Both the position numbers and the translations under genes were made by a program. 64,000 nucleotides of DNA from Ancylobacter tetraedralis (GTDB taxonomy: Bacteria; Pseudomonadota; Alphaproteobacteria; Rhizobiales; Xanthobacteraceae), in assembly GCF_014195655.1 (NCBI RefSeq), contig NZ_JACICD010000007.1, positions 164,739 through 228,738 on the forward strand. The letters are read 5' to 3'. The notes beneath the pieces are model-generated. The model did no database searches, was not told where the DNA came from, and saw only the letters and a list, made by a program, of their open reading frames with translations. Positions 1-10,680 of the stretch are shown here, one piece after another (the stretch's first letter is position 1; the number at the start of each line of letters is the position of its first letter).

Positions 1-1
1 A

Positions 2-502
2 CTCGCCGCCAAGATCGCCGAGCGCATCACCTTCGACCGGCTGTTCATGGTGTCGGCGCTGTCGGGCAGCGGCCTCGTCGACCTGCGCGAATGGTTGCGG
101 GATCTGCTGCCGCTCGGCCCGTGGCTCTACCCCGAGGACCAGATTTCCGACGCGCCGATGCGCACGCTGGCGGCGGAGATCACCCGCGAGAAGCTGTTCC
201 ACCGCCTGCACGAGGAACTGCCCTACCGCTCCACCGTCGAGACCGACAGCTGGCAGGAGCGCCCGGACGGCTCGGTGCGCATCGAGCAGACCATTTTCGT
301 CGAGCGCGAAAGCCAGCGCAAGATCGTGCTGGGCCGGGGCGGGGAGACCATCAAGGCGATCTCCACCTCCGCCCGCAAGGAACTGGTGGAAATTCTGGAA
401 CAGCCGGTCCACCTGTTCCTGTTCGTCAAGGTACGCGAGAACTGGGCCGACGACCCCGAGCGCTACCGCGAGATGGGCCTCGAATTCCCCTCCTCGGACT
501 GA
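2..502 (+). CDS. era: GTPase Era, C-terminal part (5' end outside window)
   Basis: Era is a GTPase that binds 16S rRNA and assists 30S ribosome assembly. Only about the last 166 residues are present, and the frame is open from base 2. The visible part begins just before the FMVSALSGSGL segment that closes the G domain. The KH RNA-binding domain follows, with its GRGGETIK loop near the middle of the last 70 residues. The protein ends with the EMGLEF tail seen in proteobacterial Era. The first internal ATG (47) is not the true start. recO begins 15 bp after the stop, as in the usual rnc-era-recO operon, which supports both calls. Confidence 0.95.
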   Translation, partial: LAAKIAERITFDRLFMVSALSGSGLVDLREWLRDLLPLGPWLYPEDQISDAPMRTLAAEITREKLFHRLHEELPYRSTVETDSWQERPDGSVRIEQTIFVERESQRKIVLGRGGETIKAISTSARKELVEILEQPVHLFLFVKVRENWADDPERYREMGLEFPSSD

Positions 503-517
503 CGAGGCCCGGCGCCC

Positions 518-1267
518 ATGGAATGGGTCGATGACGGCATCATCGTCGGGCTTCGCCGCCACGGCGAGGCCAATGCTATCGTCGAGCTGCTCACCGTGGC
601 GCATGGCCGCCATCTCGGCCTGGTGCGCGGCGGCGGCTCGCGCCGGCAGGCGGCGGCGCTGCAACCGGGAAACAGCGTGCGCGCGAGCTGGCGGGCGCGG
701 CTCGACGAGCATCTGGGTGCCTTCACGCTGGAAGTCACGCGCGCGCGGGCGGGGCGGCTGATGGGCGAGGCGCATTCCGCCTTTGCCCTCGCCCATGTGG
801 GCGCGCTGCTGCGCCTGCTGCCCGAGCGCGACCCGCATCCCGGGTTGCATCTCATCGTCGAGACCATGGTCGAGCATCTGGCCGAACCGCGCCTCACCGG
901 CATGATGGTGGCGCGGTTCGAATTGATGATGCTGTCCGAACTCGGCTTCGGGCTCGATCTTTCCAGCTGCGCGGCGACCGGCGGGCGCAATGATCTGCTC
1001 TATGTCTCGCCGAAATCCGGCCGGGCGGTGAGCCGCGACGCGGGCGAGCCGTGGCGCGACCGGCTGCTGGGCCTGCCTTTCTTCCTCATCAGCGAGGTGG
1101 CCGAGCCGCCGCCGTCCGATGAGATCCGCACCGCCTTCGCGCTGACCGGGTACTTCCTCGCCCAGCGTGTATTCGCGCCGCGCGGGCTGACACTGCCCGA
1201 TGCCCGCCAGTCGCTGCTCACGGCGCTCGATCGCGCGGCGGCGCGCCTGCCGCCGTCGCGCCTCTGA
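518..1267 (+). CDS. recO: DNA repair protein RecO
   Basis: RecO works with RecR and RecF to load RecA on SSB-coated DNA during gap repair. The 249-residue length fits the family. The N-terminal OB fold opens with EWVDDGIIVGLRRHGEANAI, followed by the helical domain with the conserved FELMMLSELGFGLDL stretch. The ATG at 518 starts directly at the conserved N-terminus and lies 15 bp after era. I see no zinc-finger cysteine cluster; the only cysteine I noticed is in the SSCAATG segment, as in many alphaproteobacterial RecO proteins. Confidence 0.93.
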   Translation: MEWVDDGIIVGLRRHGEANAIVELLTVAHGRHLGLVRGGGSRRQAAALQPGNSVRASWRARLDEHLGAFTLEVTRARAGRLMGEAHSAFALAHVGALLRLLPERDPHPGLHLIVETMVEHLAEPRLTGMMVARFELMMLSELGFGLDLSSCAATGGRNDLLYVSPKSGRAVSRDAGEPWRDRLLGLPFFLISEVAEPPPSDEIRTAFALTGYFLAQRVFAPRGLTLPDARQSLLTALDRAAARLPPSRL

Positions 1268-1307
1268 GCCCGGCATATTGGCGGTGAATAGCGGGCGGAT
1301 AAGCTGC

Positions 1308-1322
1308 GTTCACGTCTTGTTC
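1308..1322 (+). promoter_or_regulatory. candidate LexA (SOS) box upstream of parC
   Basis: The sequence reads GTTC, seven bases, GTTC, which matches the direct-repeat LexA operator known for alphaproteobacteria. It ends 29 bp before the parC ATG, in the 84-bp recO-parC gap, a position that could overlap a promoter. At this base composition roughly one such match is expected by chance in 64 kb, so the position is the main support. Confidence 0.45.
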
Positions 1323-1351
1323 CTTTCATCGATTCGCTGTAGCCAAGACCC

Positions 1352-3583
1352 ATGGGAGAGGGACCGATTCCGAAGGATCAGGGCTCGGTCGAGCCGATCG
1401 GGCTGAAGGCAGCGCTGGAAGAGCGCTACCTCGCCTATGCGCTGTCCACCATCATGCACCGGGCCCTGCCGGACGCGCGGGACGGGCTGAAGCCCGTGCA
1501 TCGCCGCATTCTCTATGGCATGCGGCTGCTGCGGCTCGACCCGGGCGGCGGCTTCCGCAAGAGCGCGAAGATCGTCGGTGACGTGATGGGTTCGTTCCAT
1601 CCGCACGGCAACGCGGCGATCTACGACGCCATGGTGCGCCTCGCGCAGGATTTCGCGCAGCGCTACCCGCTGGTCGACGGGCAGGGCAATTTCGGCAATA
1701 TCGACGGCGATAACGCCGCGGCCGAGCGCTATACCGAGGCGCGGCTGACCGAGGTCGCGCGGCTCATCCTCGACGGCATCGATGAGGACGCGGTCGACTT
1801 CCGTCCGAACTATGACGGCACCACCGAAGAGCCGGTGGTGATGCCCGGCGCGTTCCCCAACCTTCTGGCCAATGGCTCGACCGGCATCGCGGTGGGCATG
1901 GCGACCTCGATCCCGCCGCACAACGCGGCCGAGCTGATCGACGCCAGCCTGCATCTCATCGAGCATCCGGCCGCCACGACCGACGATCTGCTGAAATTCG
2001 TCAAGGGGCCGGATTTCCCCACCGGCGGCGTCATCATCGAATCGCCGGCCTCGATGGCCGACGCCTACGCCACCGGGCGCGGCGGCTTTCGCCTGCGGGC
2101 GCGCTGGCTCAAGGAGGAGACCGGGCGCGGCTCCTATGTCGTCGTCGTCACCGAAATTCCCTATGGCGTGCCGAAATCCCGCCTCGTGGAGAAGATCGCC
2201 GACCTCCTCAACGAGAAGAAGCTGCCGCTGCTCGCCGATGTGCGCGACGAATCGGCCGAGGATGTGCGCCTCGTGCTGGAGCCGCGCGCGCGCACGGTCG
2301 ACGCCGAGCTGATGATGGAGAGCCTGTTCCGGCTCACCGAGCTGGAAATCCGCTTCCCGCTGAACATGAACGTGCTGGTCGGCGGGCAGGTGCCCAAGGT
2401 GGTCAGCCTCACCGAGGCGTTGCGCGAGTGGGTCGACCACCGGCGCGAGGTGCTTTTGCGCCGCTCCCGCCACCGGCTGGGCGAGATCGAGCACCGGCTG
2501 GAGGTGCTGGGCGGCTACCTCATCGCCTATCTCAATCTCGACGAGGTGATCCGCATCATCCGCGAGGAGGATGAGCCGAAGGTCGAGCTGATGCGGACCT
2601 TCGAGCTGACCGACGTGCAGGCGGAAGCGATCCTCAACATGCGCCTGCGCTCGCTGCGCAAGCTGGAGGAATTCGAGATCCGCAAGGAGCACGACGCGCT
2701 GACCGCCGAGAAGGGCGAGATCGAAGGGCTGCTGGGCTCCGAGGCGCGGCAGTGGAAAACCGTGGCCTGGCAACTCGGGGAGACGCGCAAGGCGTTCGGG
2801 CCGGACACCCCGCTCGGGCGCCGCCGCACCAGCTTCGGCGAGGCGGCCGCCCATGGTGCGGACGCGGTGAGCGAGGCGCTGGTGGAGCGCGAGCCGATCA
2901 CCGTCGTCGTCTCGGAAAAGGGCTGGATCCGCGCGCTCAAGGGCCATGTGGCGGACCTCTCCGCGCTCGCCTTCAAGGGCGACGACCAGCTCAAGCTCTC
3001 CTTCTTCACCGAGACGACATCGAAGCTGCTGGTCTTCGCCACCAATGGCCGCTTCTACACGCTGGACGCTTCCAAGCTGCCCGGCGGGCGCGGCCATGGC
3101 GAGCCGCTGCGACTGTCGATCGAGCTCGAGCAGGAAGCCGACATTGTCGACGTTCTGCCCTATCAGGGCGGGCGCAAGCTGCTGGTCACGGCCAAGGAGG
3201 GCCGGGGCTTCCTCGTCGCCGAGGACGAATGCGTCGCCAATACCCGCAAGGGCAAGCAGGTGCTGGGCGTGGACGCGCAGGAGGCCTGCAAGGTGATGCC
3301 GGCCGTGGGCGACACGGTGGCGGTGATCGGCGAGAATCGCAAGCTGCTGGTCTTCCCGCTCAGCCAGATCCCGGAAATGACGCGCGGGCGCGGCGTGCGG
3401 CTGCAGCGCTACAAGGACGGCGCCATGTCCGACGTGAAGGTGTTCAGCGCCGCCGACGGCCTGACCTGGCGCGACACGTCCGGGCGAACCTGGACCGTGA
3501 CCGACCTCACCGAATGGCGCGGCGAACGCGCCAGCGCCGGCCGCCTGCCGCCCAAGGGCTTCCCGCGGAACAACCGGTTCTAG
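1352..3583 (+). CDS. parC: DNA topoisomerase IV subunit A
   Basis: ParC is the DNA-cleaving subunit of topoisomerase IV, which decatenates daughter chromosomes together with ParE. The protein has 743 residues. The breakage-reunion domain starts with [18 protein letters not shown], and the catalytic tyrosine is Tyr127 in [10 protein letters not shown]. It is distinguished from the longer GyrA at 39.8 kb by its length, by the degenerate GyrA-box region and by its position after recO. In the quinolone region, the E. coli Ser80 position is Ala88 and Glu84 is Asp92 ([12 protein letters not shown]). The ATG at 1352 begins a conserved N-terminus. A LexA-like box lies just upstream. Confidence 0.95.
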   Translation: MGEGPIPKDQGSVEPIGLKAALEERYLAYALSTIMHRALPDARDGLKPVHRRILYGMRLLRLDPGGGFRKSAKIVGDVMGSFHPHGNAAIYDAMVRLAQDFAQRYPLVDGQGNFGNIDGDNAAAERYTEARLTEVARLILDGIDEDAVDFRPNYDGTTEEPVVMPGAFPNLLANGSTGIAVGMATSIPPHNAAELIDASLHLIEHPAATTDDLLKFVKGPDFPTGGVIIESPASMADAYATGRGGFRLRARWLKEETGRGSYVVVVTEIPYGVPKSRLVEKIADLLNEKKLPLLADVRDESAEDVRLVLEPRARTVDAELMMESLFRLTELEIRFPLNMNVLVGGQVPKVVSLTEALREWVDHRREVLLRRSRHRLGEIEHRLEVLGGYLIAYLNLDEVIRIIREEDEPKVELMRTFELTDVQAEAILNMRLRSLRKLEEFEIRKEHDALTAEKGEIEGLLGSEARQWKTVAWQLGETRKAFGPDTPLGRRRTSFGEAAAHGADAVSEALVEREPITVVVSEKGWIRALKGHVADLSALAFKGDDQLKLSFFTETTSKLLVFATNGRFYTLDASKLPGGRGHGEPLRLSIELEQEADIVDVLPYQGGRKLLVTAKEGRGFLVAEDECVANTRKGKQVLGVDAQEACKVMPAVGDTVAVIGENRKLLVFPLSQIPEMTRGRGVRLQRYKDGAMSDVKVFSAADGLTWRDTSGRTWTVTDLTEWRGERASAGRLPPKGFPRNNRF

Positions 3584-3636
3584 AGCCAGGCAGCCTACAG
3601 ATCGTTGTTCCGGCCAAGGCGAAGCCGGTATCGCGC

Positions 3637-3652
3637 GCCGATCTCCATCGGC
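3637..3652. terminator. weak hairpin between convergent parC and bpt
   Basis: A 6-bp stem (GCCGAT/ATCGGC) with a CTCC loop sits in the gap between the convergent parC and bpt genes. There is no clear T tract on either side. It may act as a bidirectional terminator, but this is a weak call. Confidence 0.25.
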
Positions 3653-3686
3653 TGTGGTCATCGGCGATAGGAAACGAGCCGCTGGA

Positions 3687-4433
3687 TCAGTCAACCCGCT
3701 CCCAGCCGGCCGGCATCAGGCGTTCCTGCGGCAGGAAGCGGCGCTTGTAGTCCATCTTGGCCGAGCCGTTGACCCAGTAGCCGAGATAGACATAGGGCAG
3801 GCCCATGGCTCGGGCCTTGGTAACGTGATCGAGGATCATGAACGTGCCGAGCGAGCGGGCGGGCGCTTCGGGCTCGTAGAAGGAATAGACCATCGACAGG
3901 CCGTCGGCGAGCACGTCGCTCAGCGCCACGCCGTGCAGCGCGCCGTGGCCGCGCCCGTTGATGGCGGTGTCCGGCCCGCGCCGGCGATATTCGATCAGGC
4001 GGGTGCGCACATGGCTGTCCTCGACCATCATCGCATAGTCGAGCACGCTCATGTCAGCCATGCCGCCATCGCCGTGGCGGCTGTCGAGATAGGCGCGGAA
4101 CAGCGAATATTGCTCGGCCGTCGGCACCGCCGTGCGCATGTCGCCGATCAGGTCGTCATTGGCCTGCCGCACCCGGCGGAAGGAGCGCGATTCCACGAAC
4201 TCGTTCACGCAGATCCGCACGGAGACGCAGGCGCGGCAATGTTCGCAGGCCGGGCGGTAGGCGATGGACTGGCTGCGGCGGAAGCCGCCATGGGTCAGCA
4301 CGTCGTTGAGCTGCGTCGCCCGCTCGCCCACCAGATGGGTAAACACCTTCCGCTCCTCGCGGCCCGGCAGATACGGGCAGGGGGATGGGGCGGTCAGGTA
4401 GAACTGCGGTGTGTCGCGCGGGTGTTCTGTCAC
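3687..4433 (-). CDS. bpt: aspartate/glutamate leucyltransferase (Bpt)
   Basis: This enzyme transfers leucine from leucyl-tRNA to proteins with N-terminal Asp or Glu, marking them for ClpS/ClpAP (bacterial N-end rule). The 248 residues match the family. The N-terminal domain has the cysteine motif [11 protein letters not shown] and the CEHCRAC cluster. The C-terminal GNAT-like half holds [17 protein letters not shown] and YVYLGYWV. The C-terminal segment MDYKRRFLP is also typical. The gene lies 105 bp downstream of the RDD gene on the same strand. A bpt-parC convergent arrangement near hemB recurs in Rhizobiales. Confidence 0.93.
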   Translation of the reverse strand: MTEHPRDTPQFYLTAPSPCPYLPGREERKVFTHLVGERATQLNDVLTHGGFRRSQSIAYRPACEHCRACVSVRICVNEFVESRSFRRVRQANDDLIGDMRTAVPTAEQYSLFRAYLDSRHGDGGMADMSVLDYAMMVEDSHVRTRLIEYRRRGPDTAINGRGHGALHGVALSDVLADGLSMVYSFYEPEAPARSLGTFMILDHVTKARAMGLPYVYLGYWVNGSAKMDYKRRFLPQERLMPAGWERVD

Positions 4434-4538
4434 GGCGGGTTCGCGGTCAGGGAGAATCAGAGATTGCCAGAGACCGCGGCAAGGTCAAAGCCCTCGATGC
4501 GTCACGGAGGCACCCGCCGGGCATCGGCCGGGCCGGCA

Positions 4539-5057
4539 TCAGCGCCACCGGGGCCGCAGCTGGGCGGCGCGCTCCTCGCTATTGGTGACGACCGTGCCGA
4601 GGATGATGTCGTGCAGGAGGCGCCGGCGGGCGTTGAACAGGCCCACAAGCAGCACGAAGGGCGTCAGCACGCTGAGCGACACCCAGAACAGCACGAGGCT
4701 GAGCACCGCCAGCAAGGGCGACATCGGCGCGCCGTGCCACAGGCGCATCTCGATTCCCATGGCCCGCATGCCGATGGTGGCGGAGAACGGGCCGCCGAGC
4801 GTGAGGCCGGCATAGACCAGAGCCCAGATCACGAAGGCCGGGCTCAGCAGGCCGTAGAGAAACCAGCCCAACCCCAGCGTGATGAAGCCGAACACGAAGA
4901 TGAACACCGCCGCCAGCACGATCGGGGCGCAGATCAGCACCGCGTCGATCAGGCAGGCGAGGATGCGCCGCCCGAGCACGCCCTGGAAATATTCCGGGTC
5001 GGCGAGAGGATCGAAGGCGTAGGGCCGGGGAGCCCCGTAATAATCGGCGTCGCTCAT
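4539..5057 (-). CDS. RDD family membrane protein
   Basis: This is a 172-residue integral membrane protein of the RDD family, whose function is mostly unknown; some members have been linked to ion transport. The first hydrophobic segment carries the conserved Arg and Asp (RRILACLIDAV). Two further hydrophobic blocks follow, and the conserved RRRLLHDIILGTVV motif lies near the C-terminus. The ATG at 5057 fits the alignment. It probably forms a transcription unit with bpt downstream. Confidence 0.85.
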   Translation of the reverse strand: MSDADYYGAPRPYAFDPLADPEYFQGVLGRRILACLIDAVLICAPIVLAAVFIFVFGFITLGLGWFLYGLLSPAFVIWALVYAGLTLGGPFSATIGMRAMGIEMRLWHGAPMSPLLAVLSLVLFWVSLSVLTPFVLLVGLFNARRRLLHDIILGTVVTNSEERAAQLRPRWR

Positions 5058-5152
5058 GGCGGTGTTTCTCCTCGCCTTTCAGGTGGGAAGGGCGGGGACG
5101 AACGGCAAGGCGACCTGCCTCGCATCTGCCCCCTCCCTCCCCACGCCGGCGC

Positions 5153-6379
5153 TCAGTTGCCGGTGCGCCAGTCGATGCGGGCGACATCCATGCCGTTCTC
5201 GATCAGCGCGCTATAGACCTGATCGGCATGCATGCGGTCGCGCGTCTCCACCGTCACGTCGAGCCGCGCGCCCTTGGCGTGCACATCGAGGAAGTGCCGC
5301 TTGTGCTCGACCTCGAGGATGTTGGCGCCGAGCTGGCCCAGCATCGTGGAGATGATGCCCAGTTCGCCGGGCCGGTCCATCATGGAGAAGCGGAAGCTGA
5401 CGATGCGCTCCTCGCGCTCCAGCTCGCGCATCATGATCGAGGCGACGATCCGCGGGTCGATATTGCCGCCGGAGACGACGAGGCCGACATTGCGGCCGCG
5501 ATAGCGCTCGGGCTCGGCGAGCAGCGCCGCGAGGCCGGCCGCGCCAGCGCCCTCGGCCAGCGTCTTCTGCTGGGTGAGGAACAGGTTCACCGCCCGCTCG
5601 ATGATCGGCTCCTCCACCAGCACGACGTCGGAGACGAGCGCGGAGACGATCTCGCGGGTCAGCACGCCCGCCTGCTTCACCGCGATGCCCTCAGCCAGCG
5701 TCGTGCCCTCGCAGGGCAGGCTCTGCTGGTGCAGCGCATTCCACATGGAGGGGTAGCGCGAGGTCTCGACGCCGACGATCTCGATGTCCGGCCGCTTCTC
5801 GCGCGCGGCCACCGCCATGCCGGAGATGAGCCCACCGCCGCCCACCGGCACCAGCAGCGCCTCCAGCTCGGGCGCGTCTTCCAGCATTTCGGACGCGACG
5901 GAGCCCTGGCCGGCGATCACGAAGCGATCGTCATAAGGGTGCACCCAGACGAGGCTTTCCGCGTGGGCGATGCGGTCCGCCTCCTCGCTGGCGTCACCCA
6001 CCGATTCGCCGTGCAGCACCACGCGGGCGCCATGCGCCTCGGTCGCCGCCACCTTCACGATGGGCGTGTGCATGGGCATGACGATGGTGGCGCGGATGCC
6101 CAGCCGGGCGGCGTGGTAGGCCACCGCCTGCGCATGGTTGCCGGCCGACATGGCGACCACGCCGGCGGCTCGCTCGGCCGGAGAAAGGCTGGCCAGCTTG
6201 GTCAGCGCGCCGCGCTCCTTGAAGGAGGCGGTGACCTGAAGATTCTCGTACTTGATGAACACCTGCGCCCCGGTAATCGCCGACAGGCGCGGCGCCGGCA
6301 GCGTGGGCGTGCGCAGCACCGCGCCGGCCAGCACTTCGCGGGCAGCGGCGACATCGGCGGGAGTGACGGGCAAGGTCAT
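5153..6379 (-). CDS. ilvA: threonine ammonia-lyase (threonine dehydratase)
   Basis: This PLP enzyme deaminates threonine to 2-oxobutanoate, the first step toward isoleucine, or acts in threonine catabolism. Lys54 in TASFKERGA should bind PLP, with the SAGNHAQAVAYHA motif and the phosphate-binding VGGGGLISG loop downstream. The last 85 or so residues form a single ACT-like regulatory domain (FRFSMMDRPGELGIIS). At 408 residues with one ACT domain it resembles the catabolic or short type more than the 510-residue E. coli IlvA. The start lies 8 bp after the permease stop, suggesting co-transcription. Confidence 0.9.
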   Translation of the reverse strand: MTLPVTPADVAAAREVLAGAVLRTPTLPAPRLSAITGAQVFIKYENLQVTASFKERGALTKLASLSPAERAAGVVAMSAGNHAQAVAYHAARLGIRATIVMPMHTPIVKVAATEAHGARVVLHGESVGDASEEADRIAHAESLVWVHPYDDRFVIAGQGSVASEMLEDAPELEALLVPVGGGGLISGMAVAAREKRPDIEIVGVETSRYPSMWNALHQQSLPCEGTTLAEGIAVKQAGVLTREIVSALVSDVVLVEEPIIERAVNLFLTQQKTLAEGAGAAGLAALLAEPERYRGRNVGLVVSGGNIDPRIVASIMMRELEREERIVSFRFSMMDRPGELGIISTMLGQLGANILEVEHKRHFLDVHAKGARLDVTVETRDRMHADQVYSALIENGMDVARIDWRTGN

Positions 6380-6387
6380 CGAGATAC

Positions 6388-7683
6388 TCAGAATTCTCGC
6401 GGCGAAGGGGCCGCACGATTGAAGAGACCGCCTGGCCGCAGGATGAGAAAGGCGGCCAGGAGCGAATAGGTCACGACGTCGCGATAGGCGATATCAAAGG
6501 CCGAGGACCACACGGTTTCGACGCCGGCGACGAGGGCGGCGCCGAGAAAAGCGCCCGGCACCGAGCCAATGCCGCCAATAACCGCCGAAATCAAGGCTTT
6601 GAGCGTAATGGCCAGTCCATCGCCGGGTGAAATCGTTCCGTAGGCCAGTACGACGATGGTTCCCGCCAGCCCGGCGGCGGCGCCGGAGACGAGAAAAGTG
6701 GCCGAACGCAGCGCCGGCACCGGCACGCCGAGCATGGCCGCCATGAGCGGATCCTGCGCATGGGCGCGCCAGGCGCGGCCGAAGCGCGACAGCCCGATGA
6801 GGCCGAGCAGCATCGAGGCGCCGAACAGGCTCAGCGCCGCCGCCAGAAGCTGCGCCGGCGTGGCGGTGGCGATGAAGCCGCGCGTGCCGGCGATATAGAT
6901 CGGCCGGTTCAGCAGCGCGGGCAGCCAGTTGACACGGTCCGGCGCGGTGATCCGCAGCAGTTCGGCGAGCACGATGGCGACAGCCGCGGTGGCGATGAGC
7001 ACCGCCTGTGGCGAGGTCGTCCGCTGGCTCACCGGCAGCACGACGAGGCGGCCGATGACCCAGCTGGCCAGCGCGCCGGCCGCCGCCCCCGTGAGCAGGG
7101 AGAGGGTGAGCGCCATCGGCCCCAGCCGGCCGAACTGGCTTGCCACCCCCACCGCGACCAGCATGTTGGTGCCCGCCAGCACGGCGATTTCGCCAAAGGC
7201 GAGGTTGATCCGGCCGATCAGCCCGTAGACCAGGGAGAATCCGGTGGCGATGAGCCCGTAGACGCCGGCCATGACGATGCCGTTCAGCGTCTGCTGCAGC
7301 CAGTAGGCGGTACGCGCGTCGAGCCTGAGCAAGGGCTGCCGCGCCAGCGCGGGCGGGCGGTCGTCGAGGCCCCAGCGTTGCAGGATATAGAGCTTGATGT
7401 CGCTGAGCGCGCCGCGATCGGTGTCGATGGCGGTCAGTTCGAAGCGCCCGATTCCCGTCTGTGCCGCGAAGGTGCAGATCATCCAGTGCGCGCTGGCAAA
7501 GCCGTCGCGGCGTGCGCGGTAGGAGAGCTTGAGCGCGTTCGGCGCCCCCGGCACGGGGCTGAGCGCGGTCTCGACGATCTCCACGCTCGCCTCGTGTAGC
7601 GCCGGCGCGGCGGCACGGCAGATCCGCGCCTGGTCGGCGTCGATCATCGCGCCGCAGGCACCAAGCGCGAGGGCGATCAGCAA
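6388..7683 (-). CDS. LivH/HAAT-type ABC transporter permease with an N-terminal periplasmic extension
   Basis: Residues from about 125 onward form a branched-chain amino acid/amide ABC permease. It opens with WLQQTLNGIVMAGVYGLIATG, continues through YGLIGRINLAFGEIAVLAGT, and ends with SAVIGGIGSVPGAFLGAALV. The first 110 or so residues are an extra region. It begins with a hydrophobic stretch ending LGACG, which looks like a lipobox, and has further cysteines at ARICRAA and MICTF. UrtB-type urea permeases also carry such extensions, but the substrate here is unknown. The listed start is a TTG; the frame stays open upstream without an ATG or GTG before the hemB stop, so the true start is uncertain. 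No partner ATPase or binding protein is adjacent. Confidence 0.75.
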   Translation of the reverse strand: MLIALALGACGAMIDADQARICRAAAPALHEASVEIVETALSPVPGAPNALKLSYRARRDGFASAHWMICTFAAQTGIGRFELTAIDTDRGALSDIKLYILQRWGLDDRPPALARQPLLRLDARTAYWLQQTLNGIVMAGVYGLIATGFSLVYGLIGRINLAFGEIAVLAGTNMLVAVGVASQFGRLGPMALTLSLLTGAAAGALASWVIGRLVVLPVSQRTTSPQAVLIATAAVAIVLAELLRITAPDRVNWLPALLNRPIYIAGTRGFIATATPAQLLAAALSLFGASMLLGLIGLSRFGRAWRAHAQDPLMAAMLGVPVPALRSATFLVSGAAAGLAGTIVVLAYGTISPGDGLAITLKALISAVIGGIGSVPGAFLGAALVAGVETVWSSAFDIAYRDVVTYSLLAAFLILRPGGLFNRAAPSPREF

Positions 7684-7751
7684 CAGCAGAAGCGCGGCCG
7701 TTGAGCGGGCGATGCCGGTCTCCCGCGTCCTGTGCTCGCGGTCGCGCGCCG

Positions 7752-8852
<1,101 letters not shown>

Positions 8853-9035
8853 TCATACAGCTGTCAGCGCGATATGTAGAGCGGGGCGATTGCGTACTTG
8901 CCCGCCAAAGCGTCGCAGGCGGGCCGAACGCCGGGTCGGCGCGGCCGCTCGTGCCGCGCGCCGTCTTTTCCCCGGCGCCGTGAGGCCCTATTGCCTGTGC
9001 GACGGTGAGCATGGGCATCCGGAAGGGCAGGCGGC

Positions 9036-10097
9036 GTGAGCGAGAACATCGGCATTCGATTCGAGGTCCGCGGCGCGGTCGGCATCATCACGCTCGACCG
9101 GCCACGAGCGCTCAACGCGCTCGACCACGCGATGGTGCGCGCCATGCACGCGCAGCTGGCGCGCTGGGTGGAGGAGCCCACCGTGGCGCATGTGCTGCTG
9201 CGCTCGGCGCATGAGCGCGCCTTCTGCGCCGGCGGCGACGTGCGGCACATGGTGGAGCTCGGCCGCTCCGGCCAGAAAGAGGCGGCGCGCGACTACTGGC
9301 GCGACGAATATGCGCTCGATCATTTCATCGCCCGCTACCCCAAGCCGTTCCTCGCGCTGGTCGACGGGCTGTGCTTCGGCGGCGGGTTCGGCGTGTCGGG
9401 CCATGCCCGCCACCGCGTGGCCGGCGAAAACCTGGGCTTTGCCATGCCAGAAGTGGCGATCGGCCTGTTTCCCGATGTGGGTGCCACCTTCGTTCTGCCG
9501 CGCCTGCCGGGCTGGGCCGGCACGTGGCTGGCCATGACGGGCGCGCGCATCGGCATGCCGGACGCCGTGGCGCTCGGCCTCTATACCCACTTTGTGCCCA
9601 CCGCCCGCTGGCCGGCGCTGATCGACGCGCTCGCCGCCGGCGAGCCGGTGGAGCGCAGCCTCGCCACGCTGAAAGCCGATGCGCCCGCGCCGGCCCTGCT
9701 GCGGCTGTGCCCGGTCATCGACCGTATCTTCGCGGGCGGCAGCGTCGATGCGATTCTCGCCGCGCTCGACCATGCGGCGGCGGGCGCGGGCGAGGTGGCC
9801 GACTTCGCCCGTGCCCAGCGCGACACGCTGCGGCGCGCCTCGCCGACCAGCGTGCACATCGCCTTCCAGCAGATGCAGCGCGGCCTCGCCCACGACCTTG
9901 CCGGATGCCTCGCGCTGGAGTTCCGCCTCGTTACCCGCCTGCTGGACGGCCCGGACTTCTATGAGGGCGTGCGTGCCGTGCTGATCGACAAGGACCAGAC
10001 GCCGCTCTGGCGGCCGTCGCGGCTGGACGAGGTCGATCCCCGCGCCATCGCCGCGCTGATGGATGAGCCGCTGCCCGACGAATTGCTGCTGACCTGA
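9036..10097 (+). CDS. enoyl-CoA hydratase/isomerase family, probably 3-hydroxyisobutyryl-CoA hydrolase
   Basis: This crotonase-fold protein of 353 residues is longer than simple enoyl-CoA hydratases and fits the 3-hydroxyisobutyryl-CoA hydrolase group of valine breakdown. Visible motifs are TLDRPRALNAL, the first oxyanion loop ERAFCAGGDVRHM, the second GGGFGVSGHARHRVAGE, and the acidic pair in MPEVAIGLFPDVG. The C-terminal part with LIDKDQTPLWRPSRLDEV is diagnostic of the HIBCH group. The start is a GTG at 9036 preceded by a purine-rich GGAAGGGCAGG. The specific substrate is inferred from the family. Confidence 0.87.
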   Translation: MSENIGIRFEVRGAVGIITLDRPRALNALDHAMVRAMHAQLARWVEEPTVAHVLLRSAHERAFCAGGDVRHMVELGRSGQKEAARDYWRDEYALDHFIARYPKPFLALVDGLCFGGGFGVSGHARHRVAGENLGFAMPEVAIGLFPDVGATFVLPRLPGWAGTWLAMTGARIGMPDAVALGLYTHFVPTARWPALIDALAAGEPVERSLATLKADAPAPALLRLCPVIDRIFAGGSVDAILAALDHAAAGAGEVADFARAQRDTLRRASPTSVHIAFQQMQRGLAHDLAGCLALEFRLVTRLLDGPDFYEGVRAVLIDKDQTPLWRPSRLDEVDPRAIAALMDEPLPDELLLT

Positions 10098-10122
10098 GCG
10101 CGAATTCGGGTATTCAGGCGGG

Positions 10123-10554
10123 ATGAGTTCGCCCTATGACCCCATCGATACCACCATAGGCCTGGCTGGCGCCGAACTGCCGCCCTGGCAGCGGCGCGTG
10201 GTGCTGTATCTGCGTGTGCTGGCCGGCTTCCTGCTGCTGAAGACGATCTACAGCTGGACCCTGATCTGCGGCGTGTGGGACGGCACGACCAGCCGGTTCG
10301 AGATGCTCTCGCTGGCCGCGCAGGCGGCGGTGATCTGGGCGGCCATCATGAACCCGGTGGCGGCGGTCGGGCTGTGGCTCGGCGCCTCCTGGGGCGTCGT
10401 GCTGTGGCTGGTGACGGCGATGGTGCAGATCCTCATCAACGCCTCTGCGCCCGAGGGCGTAGGGCGGCTGTTCATCGTCGCGGCGGTGGAGACGGTGCTG
10501 GTCGCGATCTATGCATTCCTCACCTACAAGGCGGCCCGCGAAAGCGAGGACTGA
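10123..10554 (+). CDS. small integral membrane protein, DUF6163-like
   Basis: This 143-residue protein has about four hydrophobic segments, including VLYLRVLAGFLLLKTIYSW, an LAAQAAVIWAAIMN segment, LGASWGVVLWLVTAMVQ and a C-terminal helix ending in AIYAFLTYKAA. I recall proteins of this type (DUF6163) next to the MarR regulator LdtR in Rhizobiales, and the next gene here is an ldtR homolog. Function is unknown; a link to envelope or osmotic control is inference from the neighbour only. Confidence 0.65.
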   Translation: MSSPYDPIDTTIGLAGAELPPWQRRVVLYLRVLAGFLLLKTIYSWTLICGVWDGTTSRFEMLSLAAQAAVIWAAIMNPVAAVGLWLGASWGVVLWLVTAMVQILINASAPEGVGRLFIVAAVETVLVAIYAFLTYKAARESED

Positions 10555-10680
10555 TCCGCTAACGCCCCGTAAAGGATAAGTTTTCACCAACGATTCAGGC
10601 TTTCGCTTAAGCCGTCCTTAGAGCGCGCGCCCCACACTCCGGCGGATGAGAGGGAGATAATCCCCAGGTCGGATCGGGGT

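Noticed and set aside
3601..3652. Another copy of the bulged palindrome family near 3.6 kb
   Set aside because: It shares only CCGG-type fragments and lacks the 8-bp outer stem and the bulge.
1310..3694. Very long minus-strand open frame (794 codons) opposite parC
   Set aside because: It is the complement of parC, rich in Arg, His, Leu and Gln as expected for a GC-rich shadow. The same applies to long frames opposite mfd, uvrA, gyrA and ribD.
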